A program made the position numbers and the translations under genes. The notes under the pieces are model-generated. The model was not told where the DNA came from and did no database searches. It saw nothing but the letters and a program-made list of their open reading frames with translations. A stretch of 64,000 nt of DNA from Embiotoca jacksoni (lineage: Eukaryota > Chordata > Actinopteri > Embiotocidae), in assembly GCA_022577435.1 (NCBI GenBank), contig JAKOON010000119.1:46001-110000 (forward strand), read 5' to 3'. Of the stretch, positions 11,887 to 25,000 are shown one piece after another (positions within the stretch are counted from its first letter, which is position 1; every line of letters begins with the position of its first letter).

Positions 11887-14800
11887 GTCTGTCAGATCTT
11901 TGAGTGGTGGTATTTCAGGAAATATGGGACCTCCTTCATAGAGCAGGTGTCTGTGAGTCACCTGCGCCCCCTGCTGGGCGGAGTGGACAGCAGCTCTCCC
12001 AGCAGCTCCAGCACCAGCAATGGGGACGCCGACACCAACCGGCAGAGTGTTTCTGGTAAGTTATGATTTTTTTTATATGTTATTATATTTAGTGTTGAAC
12101 AGCTCCACTCTGGAACCATCAGAGAAAACAGAGACACTTTGAATTATGACCTCAGAGTCGACAGTTTACATCACATCACCAGTGTCAATGTAAAAAAAAT
12201 ACAAATTATGCTTTTCTCACCTTCTACCAACAAGTCAGGTGATTAAAAAACATTTATGATAATTATCGAACAAAACAACATATTTAGAACAAGGTTTACC
12301 TATAAAATGTTCTCTATGTTATCTGCTGGTTTGAAGTGGTTCCTCTTCATCTCCCTGCTGCAGTCACACAGAACCTCTCTGGTTCTGCTGCAGTGACACG
12401 GAACCTCTCTGGTTCTGCTGCAGTCACACGGAACCTCTCTGGTTCTGCTGCAGTCACATAGAACCTCTCTCTTCAGTCAGTCCCTGCGGGATTTTGAGTT
12501 TTTTGTAATTTGTGGTTGTAGCACGTCTGGGCTACCGTGGGGGTTCCTCGGATATACAAACGACCCACTGAGCCACAAAGTTTGTTTTACGGTTCCTTTT
12601 ACTCCTTCACACACACACACACTTGCTGCTCTCCCTTCCGGCGCTCTCCTGCCCTGCTTCCAAGTGTCCGTCCAGTCGCTGCCTTCCTTCCTCCTCACCA
12701 GGTCCTGCTCACTTATAAAGGAGAGAAACCAATCCCCTGATTCAGATCAGCTGCACCAATTATCCTTCTCCCGGCACCGTTCCCTGAACCACTCCTCCCA
12801 CTCTCTACTCCCTGCAGCTGAGCTAACCACACCCCGTCACCACATACCCCCACCGCCCGACTTAGACTGGGGAGCCATCCGGCCTAACCTACTCCCTCCC
12901 CCAGAGAGCGGGAGAGGAAGTCAGCCACGATCATCTGCGCCCCGGCCTATGGACCACCTTGAAGTTAAAAGGCTGTAACACCAGATATCACCGAGTGATC
13001 CGGGCGTTGGTATCCTTGATGCGGTGGAGCCACTGGAGCGGAGCGTGGTCCGAACAGAGGGTGAATGAGCATCCCAGCAGGTAGTACCGCAGGGAGTCGA
13101 CCGCCCACCGGATGGCCAGGCACTCCTTCTCCACTGTACTGTACCTGGCCTCCCTCTCCGACAGTTTCCGGCTGATGTAAAGGACGGGGCGGTCCACCCC
13201 CCGCACCTGCTGGGACAGAACGGCCCCCAGCCCTCTGTTCGATGCATCAGTCTGCACGGTAAAGGGAAGAGAGAAGTTAGGGGTGTGGAGAAGTGGTTCC
13301 CCACAGAGAGCCTGTTTTACCTTCTCAACCGCCCACTGGCACTGCTCCGTCCACTGGACCGGATCTGAGGCACCTTTCCGGGTCAGGTCGGTCAAGGGGC
13401 TGGTCAGTTCCGCGAAGTCCGGGATGAACCGTCTGTAATACCCAGCCAGCCCCAAAAACCGCTTCTCCTCTTTTTCCGATAGCAGCAGTCTTGTCCACCT
13501 GAGGGCGCACCTGCCCACCGCCCAAGTGGTACCCCAGATACCGTACCTCCCTCCGTCCAACTGCACACTTCCCTGGGTTGGCGGTGAGCCCAGCCTGCCT
13601 CAGGGACTCCAGCACTGCGCCCACCCGCTGCACATGCTCCGCCCAGGTGGTGCTGTGGATGATGACATCATCGAGGTAGGCGGCAGCATATGCAGCATGC
13701 GGACGCAGCACCCGGTCCATGAGGCGTTGGAAAGTGGCTGGGGCACCGAACAGCCCAAAGGGAAGTGTGGTGAATTGGTATAATCCAAACGGAGTGGAGA
13801 AGGCCGTTTTCTCCTTGGACTCTGGCGAGAAAGGAATCTGCCAGTAGCCCTTGGTTAAATCCAGTGTCGTGAAGAAACGTGCAGTGCCCAGCCGGTCCAG
13901 GAGTTCGTCGACCCGGAGCATTGGGTACTGTGATGGCCGTGTCCTTTTCATTTAAACTGTGCCATCTTAATAGGGGCTTCGCTTGATTCACACGTTAAAC
14001 CGGTCCAAATCATAATGCTGCAGTCGCCGATTCAATTGTTTCATTTATTCTCACATTAATCAAAAAAGTTTACAAAACATTCTCGTTGTAACGTGAGGTC
14101 AAAGACTGTACCGATGCCCCTTCCTCACGTTTCCTCCATGTTTAGTGAAGAAGAACCAAAAACACAGTCCCCCTTCTCCCCTATCACAGCTGATAATCAA
14201 CTGGCAACCAGCTGATAATCAGCTGACAATCATCTGGTCAATCACAACTAATACATACTAATTATTCAGCATATGCATTTCATCTTATTTCATAAGTCAA
14301 AAGAAAGATTTACATTACCTCAGTAAATAAGCAAATTCTAATATAATTTATCAACACAAAATATGGCTCTAACATTCCAGCCCCTAATTGCTTAAAAAAA
14401 TAGCAATTACACAAATTAATAAATAGAGACAATATTCAAACCCACATAATCGTGTACTTCATTCCTTTTCAACATTCAGTGTCCATAGATGAAGTTCATC
14501 TTATAGTTCATGTATCAGGTTACTGTTACAAGTATCTGTCCAGCTACTCTTCTGTTTCGAGGAGCAGACAGAGTTTGTTGACAGGTCTCTGTACAACACT
14601 TGTTTTGGTTTTAACTAGGACACGGTGGACTAGTCCTTTACTTCCAGGCAGGGTCTTTAGAATCCGTCCTAGAACCCAGGAGTTCCTGGGAGCTGAATCA
14701 TCTGCAATAACAACAAGGTCTCCGGGTAGAAAGTTCCTTTTAACTCTGTTCCACTTATTTCACTGTTGCATGATTGGAAGGTATTCTCGGACCCATCTTC

Positions 14801-17800
14801 TCCAGAAAAGATCAGCCAGATATTGTACTTGCCTCCATCTTCTTCTAGAGTACAGGTCATCCTTCTTGAATAGTCCAGAAGGCATGACAGGGTTAGTTTT
14901 GAGTAGAAGCAGATGATTCGGTGTCAGTGGTTCCACATCATTCAAGTCATTTGTTATTGTTGTGATGGATCTATCATTCATTATTGCTTCCACCTCACAT
15001 AAGGCTGTTTGCAAGGCCTCATTATCCAGAACTTGTTCTCTTACCACAGAGCACAGAATTTTTTTGAGTGACTTAATGAGTCTTTCCCATGCACCTCCAT
15101 GGTGAGCACCTGATGCCGGGTTAAATATCCACTTTATTCCTTCTTGGAGTAGATTCCTTTGGATTTTATCATGATTTAGTTCCTTTAATGATCGTTCAAG
15201 CTCCTTTTGTGCACCAACAACATTTGTACCTTGATCAGATCTGATGGTTTTTACAGTACCTCTACGACATAGAAATCTGCGTGTTGCATTAATGCAGGAG
15301 TTAGTGTCCAGGCTACTAGCCACCTCAAGATGGATTGCATGGCTGGTAAGGCAAATGAAGATTACACCCCACCGTTTTACATTGGTCCGACCTCGCCTTA
15401 TTTCAAAAGGTCCAAAATAATTCATGCCAACTGAAGTGAAAGGTGGCAAATCTGACATCACATGGTCCTGTGGGAGATCTGCCACCTTTTGCTCTCCTAC
15501 TTTAGACTGCATTCGTCTACAGAAAACACAGTTTCTGATGATTTTTCGTGCTGAAGAGTTTGCAGAGGACATGCAGTACTTTTTTCCTAGTTTTGAGAGC
15601 ATATGATTTCTTCCAGAATGACCAATTTGGGTGTGTATGTGTCTTAGAATGGCTTCTGATATGTGGGATCTTTTGGGTAAGATTATGGGATTTTTAACGC
15701 TTACTGGCATAGCTGATCTGTTGATCCTTCCCCCCACTCTCAGGATATCTTGATCAAGGATTGGCTCCATCTTTAATATAGGGCTGTCTTTTCAGCAATG
15801 TTTTCCTCTTTCAAGGAGGGTAATGTCCTGTGTAAATTGTTGCCATTGTTCAAATGCAAGTATAGCCCTTTCTGCATTTTTCATATCTTCCACCGTCAGA
15901 TCTGTACTGAATATCACTTTTAGGTTCATAGAGCGTTCCTTCAGTGATTTATCATCACTGGGCAGCAATCCAGAATTTGTCACCTTCATTCTTTGAGTGA
16001 TCTCCAAAAGCAATCTTTTCAACTTCAGTATCCATGCTACAGCTTTTTTCAGGCTGTTCCAATCTGAGTAATACTCAATCAGTTTACTAGTGGGACTTTT
16101 TTCCTCCACCTTCACTGTGTTCGCAATCATATCCCTTTTCACTTCGGGATCATCTGGAGAGAGAGAACTTTGCAACATTATGCCTGGGTTCTTTGGCCAC
16201 TGTGATTCCTCCTTTTGCAGAAATTCTGGTCCTTGTAGCCATCTCTTAGACTTCAGAAAAGGTTCAATGTTTAATCCCCGTGAAGCATCGTCTGCGGGAT
16301 TTCGTTTGGAGTCCACATATCTCCATTGAGTATCATTCGACAAGTCATGAATGACAGTAATTCTATTGGCCACAAAGGTGTGGAATCTCCTGGTCTGATT
16401 GCCGATATATTTAAGTACAGACTGACTGTCGGTCCAAAAAATTGACTCTTGAAGATTTAGATGTAACTGAGCGTAACGTCCGATCAACTCGTACAGCTAA
16501 AGTGGCTGCTGTAAGCTCAAGTCTGGGGATGGTCATCTTTCTGAGGGGTGTTACTCTGGACTTTCCCATCACTAAAGCAACATGAACTGCCCCTGAACCG
16601 TTGACAAATCTGAGATAACTGGCAGTGCCAAACCCATGCTCAATGGCATCACAGAAGTGATGCAACTGTATTGTTTCCACTTGTCCAAAATCTACAAGTT
16701 TCAAACATCTACTGACCTGTAAATGTTTAAGTTGAGGCAGCTCAGTTAGTCATTTTTCATATGGTTTGGAGAGTTCAGCAGGAATTTTTGATTCCCATCC
16801 GCACTTGGCCTGGCAAAGATCTTGAAGAATCTGCTTTGCCTTTAGTACAAAAGGTGCAGCAAGACCTAATGGGTCGTAAACTGAACTGACAGTCGAGAGT
16901 ATAGCTCGTCTTGTGAGAGATCTAGTTTTGATTGCTATCTGGAATCCAAATGTGTCATTTTCAATGTCCCAGGACATCCCAAGAGCCCTTTCCACAGGTA
17001 AGTTTTCTCTGTCCAGGTCAAGTTCTATAATTTGTTTGGCTTTGTGTTCATCTGGGATAGCAGCCAGGACCTCTCAACTAGCTCCCCAAGCTAACCCATT
17101 TTGTTAGCTTGAATCCTCCTTTAGCACAAAGCTCAGAGATTCTTAATGAGGTTAACAGCTTGCTTTTCTGTGGCCAGGGATTTAAGGCAGTCATCAACAT
17201 AAATGTTTGATTGAATGGTATTAACTGCTGTGGCATCAAAGTTGTCCTTATTATCCTCTGCTGTTTTTTGTAGAGCAAAATTAGCACAACTGGGTGAAGA
17301 GACGGCCCCGAACAGATGAACTTTCATTCGGTATTGCTTTAAACTTTGGCTTGTGTCACCGTCTGGCCACCAAAGAAATCTTAGCAAGTTTGAATCTTCT
17401 TCATAAACACGAACTTGGTGGAACATTCCTTCAATATCTGCAATGATGGCAAACTGTTTCTGGCGGAGCCTCAGCAGAACACCAAGAAGTGAGTTGGCCA
17501 AGTCAGGTCCTTGTAAGAGTTGATTGTTGAGTGATGTTCCTTTGTATGAAGATGTACAGTCAAACACTACTCTGATTGTCTTCTTATGCTTGTGATACAC
17601 CCCATGGTGGGGTATGGACCACACCTTGCCATCATTTGGATGAAGGTCCTTTGATGGCACCTTCTCTGCGTAGCCTTTGGCAATTACATCTTTCATGAAA
17701 GCCTTGTACCCTTCTGCATAAGGAGCATCTCTCTTGAATTTCCTGACAAGGTAATGTGCTCGCTGTTCCGCTATATGATAGTTGTTGGGCATGATGACAT

Positions 17801-20800
17801 CTCTATTACGAAGTGGCAAAGGTAAGTAATGGTGATTATCTTTCAGTGTAGCCGCACTTGATACCAGCTGCATGAATTTGCGGTCTTCTACTGACATTTG
17901 AGGTTGTCCCTCATACTCGCTCTCTGGGAAATCATGGTGGTACTGGTTTACAAGAAGGTTTTCCAGTTGTTTAATTGAAATGCGGTTTACTGATGCCTCT
18001 GGCCTTCCAAATTTGTCCACAGCTGAAGATAAATTGAGCGCTCCATTTACCACCCATCCTAGGAGCGTTCTTACAGCGTATGGACCATTGCCTTGGCTAT
18101 TTATGATTTGCCAGGGCTCCATAGCCTTTGGGACATCTACTCCAATTAAGAGTTCCACATCCACATCAATTTCTTGCACTTGTATTTCTTTCAAGTAAGG
18201 CCACCTGCTGAGGTCATTCTGAGAGAAAATATTCCCCTTTGTCACTGGTATCTTTGTTTGAGTGGATGTTTTATGTAGCTCAATAAAGTTTTTCCCATCC
18301 ACATCGCCCACTTGTAGTCCAGTTATTTCATAACTATTGACTGGCTTGTTTTGACCCATTGTTTGCAAGTGAACTTTAGTTTTCCTTCCTGTCACATTGA
18401 GTTGTCTCATAAGATTCTCTGTACAAAATGTTGCTGTGCTGCCAGGGTCAAGAAATGCATAGCTTAACATTGTTTTGCTGCCTTTGGAAGCCTTTATTTG
18501 TACTGGTACTATTGAAAGCATGCAGTGTTTTCCAGCCCCGATATCCTCCTCTTCTTCCAATGGGACAAGAGTTCCACTTACAGATTTTTTTTGTCTGTTT
18601 GGTCCTTTTATCATATTCGAGCAAGATGGCGCCACGCTAGCGGCAGCCTGTTGCAGCAGCTCCCCTCCCCTTGTTATTAGTATTATTTGTATTTTTTAAG
18701 CCTTTCTCCTCTTCGGAGTTGTTGTTTTTTTCTTTCTCTCGTGTGTTAAGTTAACGGTCCGTAATGGACCGTAATTTTTCCACGTTTCTGGCTGGGGGCA
18801 TTGTTATTGTTTACTCTCATGATCAGCTGATCGCGCTGAGTAGCCCTCTACTGCTGCTGCCCGGAGCGAGGCCTGAGATCCCCGTTGAACTTCGGAGAAG
18901 ACGTCGGGGTTACAGAGCTGGAGCTAAGCTAAAGGCGGAAAGGAGGAAATATAAACCAGCGGTACCGGCGATCTTAATGGGGAACGTGAGGTCGTTGGCC
19001 AACAAGACGGACGAGCTCGGCGCGCTGGTAAAGACCCAGAGAGAGTACCGGGAGTGCAGCATCATGTGTTTCACCGAGACATGGCTGCACTCACATTTCC
19101 CGGACCACAGCGCGGCCGTACCGGCTTCAGGACCGTTCGGTGGGACGGAGACGTTGTTCGGAGCGGCAAGAAGAAAGGTGGAGGGATTGCAGTCTATGTG
19201 AACGAGAGGTGGTGCAATCCCGACCACGTGTGTGAAGGAACGTTTCTGTAGCCCGGACATTGAACTGCTAGCCGTGGGGATGCGCCCTTATTATTTACCG
19301 AGGGAGTTCACGTCCGCCATTGTTATCGCTGTTTACATTCCTCCATCAGCTGACGCAGAGGCAGCAGTGGACACCATCCACTCCACTGTGTCCAAACTTC
19401 AGACTCAGCATCCCGGTGCATTTTTGTTAGTTACTGGAGACTTTAACCAGTCTGGATAAAGTACTGCCAACTTTACACCAGTATGTGAACTGCCCCACCC
19501 GGAACAATAAAACTCTGGACCTACTGTATGCTAATGCCATGGATGCATTCAGTACTACTGCCCTTCCCCCCCTTGGTAGATCAGACCACAACCTGGTCCT
19601 GCTGACTCCCAAGTATGTCCCCCTGGTGCAGAGGCAGCCTGTAACCATCAGGACTGTGAGGAGGTGGACACAGGAGGCTAAAGACGCCCTGCAGGACTGC
19701 TTTGAGTCCACGGACTGGGACGTGCTGTGTGGACCACATGGGGAGGACATCAACAGCAGGACGGACTGTATCACAGAATACATCAAATTCTGTGAACACA
19801 CCACCGTACCATCCCGGACTGTAAAATGCTTCCCCAACAACAAGCCGTGGATCACCAGTGACCTGAAAGTTCTTCTTAATAAGAAGAAAGCAGCCTTCAG
19901 GTCTGGGGACAGGGACAAGCTCAGGAGAGTGCAGCGCCACCTGAAGGAGAAGCTCAAGGAGTGCAAGGACTCCTACAGGAGGAAGCTGGAGGCCAAACTC
20001 CAGCAGAACAACGTGAGGGAGGTGTGGACCGGTATGAAGGAGATTACTGGGTTCAAGGGGAGAGAGAGACAACCAGGGGGAACCTGGAGAGGAACAACCA
20101 GAGGGAACCTGGAGAGGAACAACCAGGGGGAACTTGGAGAGGAACAACCAGGGGGAACCTGGAGAGGAACAACCAGGGGGAACCTGGAGAGGAACAACCA
20201 GGGGGAACTTGGAGAGGAACAACCAGGGGGAACCTGGAGAGGAACAACCAGGGGGAACCTGGAGAGGTCAAATGAACTAAACTGTTTCTTCAACAGGTTT
20301 AGTTCACCACCCTCATCTGTCTCCTCCACACCTCACACCTCCCAAACACCTCTGCTGCCTCCCTCCCTCCCCCCTCTGCGCCCCCTGGTGAACTGCATAG
20401 AGCCCTCAATCTCAAAGGGCTCTTCCTCCATCGACACGTCGACCCCCCCCCCCCCCCCCCCGCCCACACACACACACACACACCCCTCACCCCCCTCTCT
20501 GTGACGACTGGCCAGGTTAGGAGACAGCTGGAGAGAATCCACCAGCGCAAGGTTGCAGGACCTGACGGCATCAGCCCCGTGGTCCTGAAGACCTGCGCCG
20601 TCCAGCTGGCTGAGGTCCTACAACACCTCTTCAACCTGAGCCTGAAGCAGGAGGAGGTCCCGGTGCTGTGGAAGACGTCCTGTCTGGTTCCTGTCCCCAA
20701 GAAGACGACTCCATCTGGCCTCAACGACTACCGACCGGTTGCCCTCACATCTCATGTGATGAAGGTGCTGGAGAGGCTGGTCTTGGCCCACCTCAGGTCG

Positions 20801-21962
20801 CTGGTGAAATCTTCTCTGGACCCGCTGCAATTTGCGTACCAGCCTCATGTGGGAGTGGACGACGCCATCATCTACCTGCTGCAACGAGCTCAGTCTCACC
20901 TGGATGGAACCGGTGACTCTGTGAGAATCACTTTCTTTGATTTCTCCAGTGCATTCAACACCATCCAACCACTGCTGCTGAGTGAGAAGCTGAGGGTGGT
21001 GGGGGTGGACGCGCCCACTGTCTCCTGGATCAATGACTACCTGACAGGCAGACCACAGTTTGTCCGTCTGGGCAGTGTGCTGTCTGATACGGTGGTCAGT
21101 GGTACTGGAGCTCCACAGGGGACTGTTCTGTCTCCCTTTCTGTTCACCTTATACACAACTGACTTCCAGTACAACTCAGAGTCAAGACATCTGCAGAAGT
21201 TCTCTGATGACTCTGCAGTGGTCGGTGTATAAGGGATGGATGGAAGGATGAGTACAGGGCAGTAGTGGAGGACTTTGTGGAGTGGGCTGGTAGAAATCAC
21301 CTGCTCCTGAACGTGGCCAAGACCAAAGAGATGGTGGTCGACTTCAGGAGGAAGACGACGGCTCTACAACCGCTGAGAGTTCTGGGAGACATGGTTGAGG
21401 AGTACAAGTACCTGGTGTCTCCATGACAACAGACTGAACTGGAAGACCAACATCAATGCTGTCTACAAGAAGGTGATGAGTCGACTCTTTTTCTTGAGGA
21501 AACTTCGATCCTTCAATGTGTGCAGCGAGATGTTGGAGATGTTCTACCAGTCTGTTGTGGCCAGTGCATTGTACTTCGCTGTGGTCTGCTGGGGGAGCAG
21601 CATTGGAGCCGGTGACACCAACAGACTTAACAAACTGGTTAAGAAGGCCGGCTCCATCATCGGCTACAAACTGGACAGTCTGGAAAAGGTGGTGGAGAGG
21701 AGGACGCTGAACAAACTATTATCCATATTGGATAATCCTGTCCACCCTCTCCACCACCTACTGCAGGGACAGAGGAGGACGTTCTCCAAAAGATTCCTCC
21801 AGCTCCGCTGTCACAAGGACAGATACAGGAGATCATTCCTGCCCACTGCAATAAGACTTTACAATAACTCACCTCTGACAAAATCCATCACAGTACAATA
21901 ACACTGTTGACTGTGTTTCTTGGTTTGTTTGTATATTATATATATAGATATATACTGTACTG

Positions 21963-22011
<49 letters not shown>

Positions 22012-25000
22012 ACTGTGTTTCTTGGTTTGTTGTATATGATATATATAGATATATAATGTACTGTATATACTGTGCATTTTATATTTCATATTTATATTTT
22101 TTTACTGCTATTTACTGCTATTTTATTTTATTGCTTTTCTATTATTCTATTATTGTATTCTATTATTTTATTCTATTGTTTCTATTATTGTCTTATTGCT
22201 TCTGTATGTATGCTGCTGTAGCGAAAAAAATTTCCCCTCGGGGATTAATAAAGTAAATACATACATACATACATACATACATACATACACATACATATGG
22301 TTCATTCTCTGCAGGTTTGGCAATGTGTAGAATACTTGACAATGTTGGCATGTCATTCTTCTTTTGCAGGTTTTTCTCATGTGTCCCTTGGTTAGACAGC
22401 CAAAACATACGCCATTTTCTTTCAGCATATGCACTTTAACATTATGTGGTTGAGCCTTTAACGTTTCACATTCATCCAACAAGCGTTTGCCTGTACGGCA
22501 AATGCAACAACTGCCATTACGAATATTGACCAACAGGTTTTCAGGTTGTTGATTCCTCACTGCTTTAGTGTTCTTGATTCCAACTGCCACAGCAAAGCTA
22601 CTACTTTTTCCTCTTTGTTTAGTTTGTTGATTGGAGTCTGCCGCCATGTTATTTTTTGGGATGGATCTCTTTGGCACTGAATCATGAATGTCACCAAAGA
22701 GAGGATCTTGCAGAATGCCAGCTTGTTTTTCAATAAATGCAACGAGGTCAGAGAATCTGGCCCTTTGTTGGGTTTTTTCCAAAAGCTCATATGCTGTGGT
22801 TCTCCACTTTTCTTTTAGCTTATATGGCAGTTTTGATACAATGATCATTAATGTAGACACAAGATCCAGTTCTTCAATGCTTTTTAATTCTTTCATAGCA
22901 TTGCAACATCCTCTAAGGTAAAGGGCACATGCATGTAATGCATCTCCATCATCAGACTTAATGTTGCTCCAGTTGAGAGCTTCCTCCATGTATACATTTG
23001 CAATTTTCATTCTATCTCCAAAGTGGATTTTCAGAAGTCTTTGTGCCTCAGCATAGCCTCGGTTTGGTTCCATATGAAGGCAACTCCTCACTAGTTCCCT
23101 GGGCTGGCCTCTAGTATACTGTTCAGGATAGTAAAGTTTATCATCATCACTTGTTTTAGTTTCAATACCATACTTAAATGCTCACATGAATGTTTGAAAA
23201 CTTAAAGGGTCACCATCAAATACGGGGATTTGTCTGGAGGGAAGTGAGGCTTGTTTATGCTGTAACACCAGTAGATCTGCAATTTCATTTTGTCTCTGGA
23301 TCACAGTTAGCAGCTCTTTACTGTGACCACCAGAGTCTGTTTTGTTTCCTCAGAAGTGTCACTCCTTGGTTGATCCCATCCTCTCTGCCCTGGAGCCGGT
23401 TCAGAGGTATCTAATTTAGGTGGTTGATTTAATAATCTCTGAAGTGGTGTTTTAGGTACAGCACCCAATTCTGTGTATTTAACAGGGGAGGATTCTGGTT
23501 CCTCCACAGAGCCATGTTGCATATAGCTGTCAAAATATTCATTCATGCCTCCTTTACTGGTGCTGTAGGTTGACCTTCGGAGCCTTCATGAAGTGCAATA
23601 AGTTCAATAAGTATCTGGGGATCTGATGATGATGTTTTCCATAAATCCACTTCCATCAAGAATTTCTTAAATGTTTCCATTTTGGGCTCAAACCAGTCCA
23701 TTTTCTCATTTTCCTTTATTTCTGCAGGTAAAAGCTTTTGGACAGCAGCATGAGCTTCTTTAAATTCATTGAGTATCTGTTATGAGGGGGGGGGGTGTTT
23801 TTCCAGGACCCAAATGCAAGCTCACAGACTCAAGGTTTCAAGTTCCAAAAATACAGTCTTTATTGTCCAAAAAACTACAAACCAAAAGGTGGCACCGAGC
23901 GTGTCCACTTTACGTCCAGTCGGGAGGGCAACTCAACCGACAGCTCCCCGGGGACACGGGTAACAGGGCAGCCGGCAGACCAGCGGAAGGGACGGCGTCA
24001 ACAATCTTCCAAGCCGGGAGGGCAACTCCACCGACTGGTGATTTTGACGGGGATATCCGCAGGAGACACAGAGGCCGGAGGAACGGGAACAGGTACAGGA
24101 CTGACGGAGAGCTGACGGAAGACGGACAGAGAGCAGACAGAGGACGGACGGGTGGCTAAACAAAAATGCACCCACAACCAGAGTTGTGCAGGGGCAGGTT
24201 ACATATAGTCTGGGGAGGTGATCAGGGAGATGCAGCACACCTGCAGGTGGTGATCAGGGGTGAGTGGCTGCATCTGCTGGGACTGGTGAGGGGCGTGGCC
24301 ATGGGAGGTGAGTGGCGTGGCCACAGACAAAAACAGGGGACACAGGAGGAGAGGTGATCGGGGGCAAAACGGAGGAAAAAACTGAACTCCTGACAGTATC
24401 ATCTTAAATTGTTTCATGCCGCTTAACACCCTCTCAATATTTCCACCATCAGCAAGCAGTGATTTGAGTTCATTCATTTTACGTGTGCAAGCGCCCAACC
24501 TCCCTCTGCAACTTGCACTAAGAGTTTTTAACTCATTTTCCATATTTACACTCTCTTCAACCATCGCTCCTCTTCGTCATAAGGTTCACATTTTATTGAT
24601 CACCTCCTTTCCTTTTCGTTCGTTTTCATCGGCACTTTAATTGCTTCTTAACAAACGCATTTGTCTCCGTTGCTTTTTATTTTTGACAGGTATCCACACA
24701 TATCCTTATCCTATCATCCTTATGAGTTCACAGTTCATCTCATTCATTTGAGGTGTTGCTTTACTCATTGGTTTGATGCGTCTTGTTTTACTCACGGGCC
24801 TCCGCCTATGGATCGGGAAACTAGCTGGTTATTGCGCAATCGGTGCGCTCCGTCCGTGGAAGTTCCTTAACTTTCATTTATAGACATCCAGCGTAGATTC
24901 CAGTCATTGATGTATCAAAGAGTGCTTCTTCCAGCGGGCCCGGAGTCTTTGACTTTGTGATGGCCATGTCCTTTTCATTTAAACTGTGCCATCTTGATTC

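Larger units (their letters stand above)
18617..22293 (+). mobile_element. L2-like LINE, copy 1 (near full length)
   Basis: A 3.7-kb non-LTR element in opposite orientation to its BEL/Pao host. It carries an endonuclease, an RT and a 3' end of the type tgctgctgtagcgaaa..tttcccctcggggattaataaag, followed by an (ATAC)n tail. The pentamer CATAT at 18612–18616 and again at 22294–22298 is a candidate target duplication, weak because the tail is itself ACAT-rich. The conserved motifs fit the CR1/L2 group common in teleosts. Confidence 0.88.

Noticed and set aside
20276..20470. Poly-C/(CA)n stretch as a regulatory element
   Set aside because: It is a low-complexity insertion inside the LINE ORF linker; nothing else supports a function.
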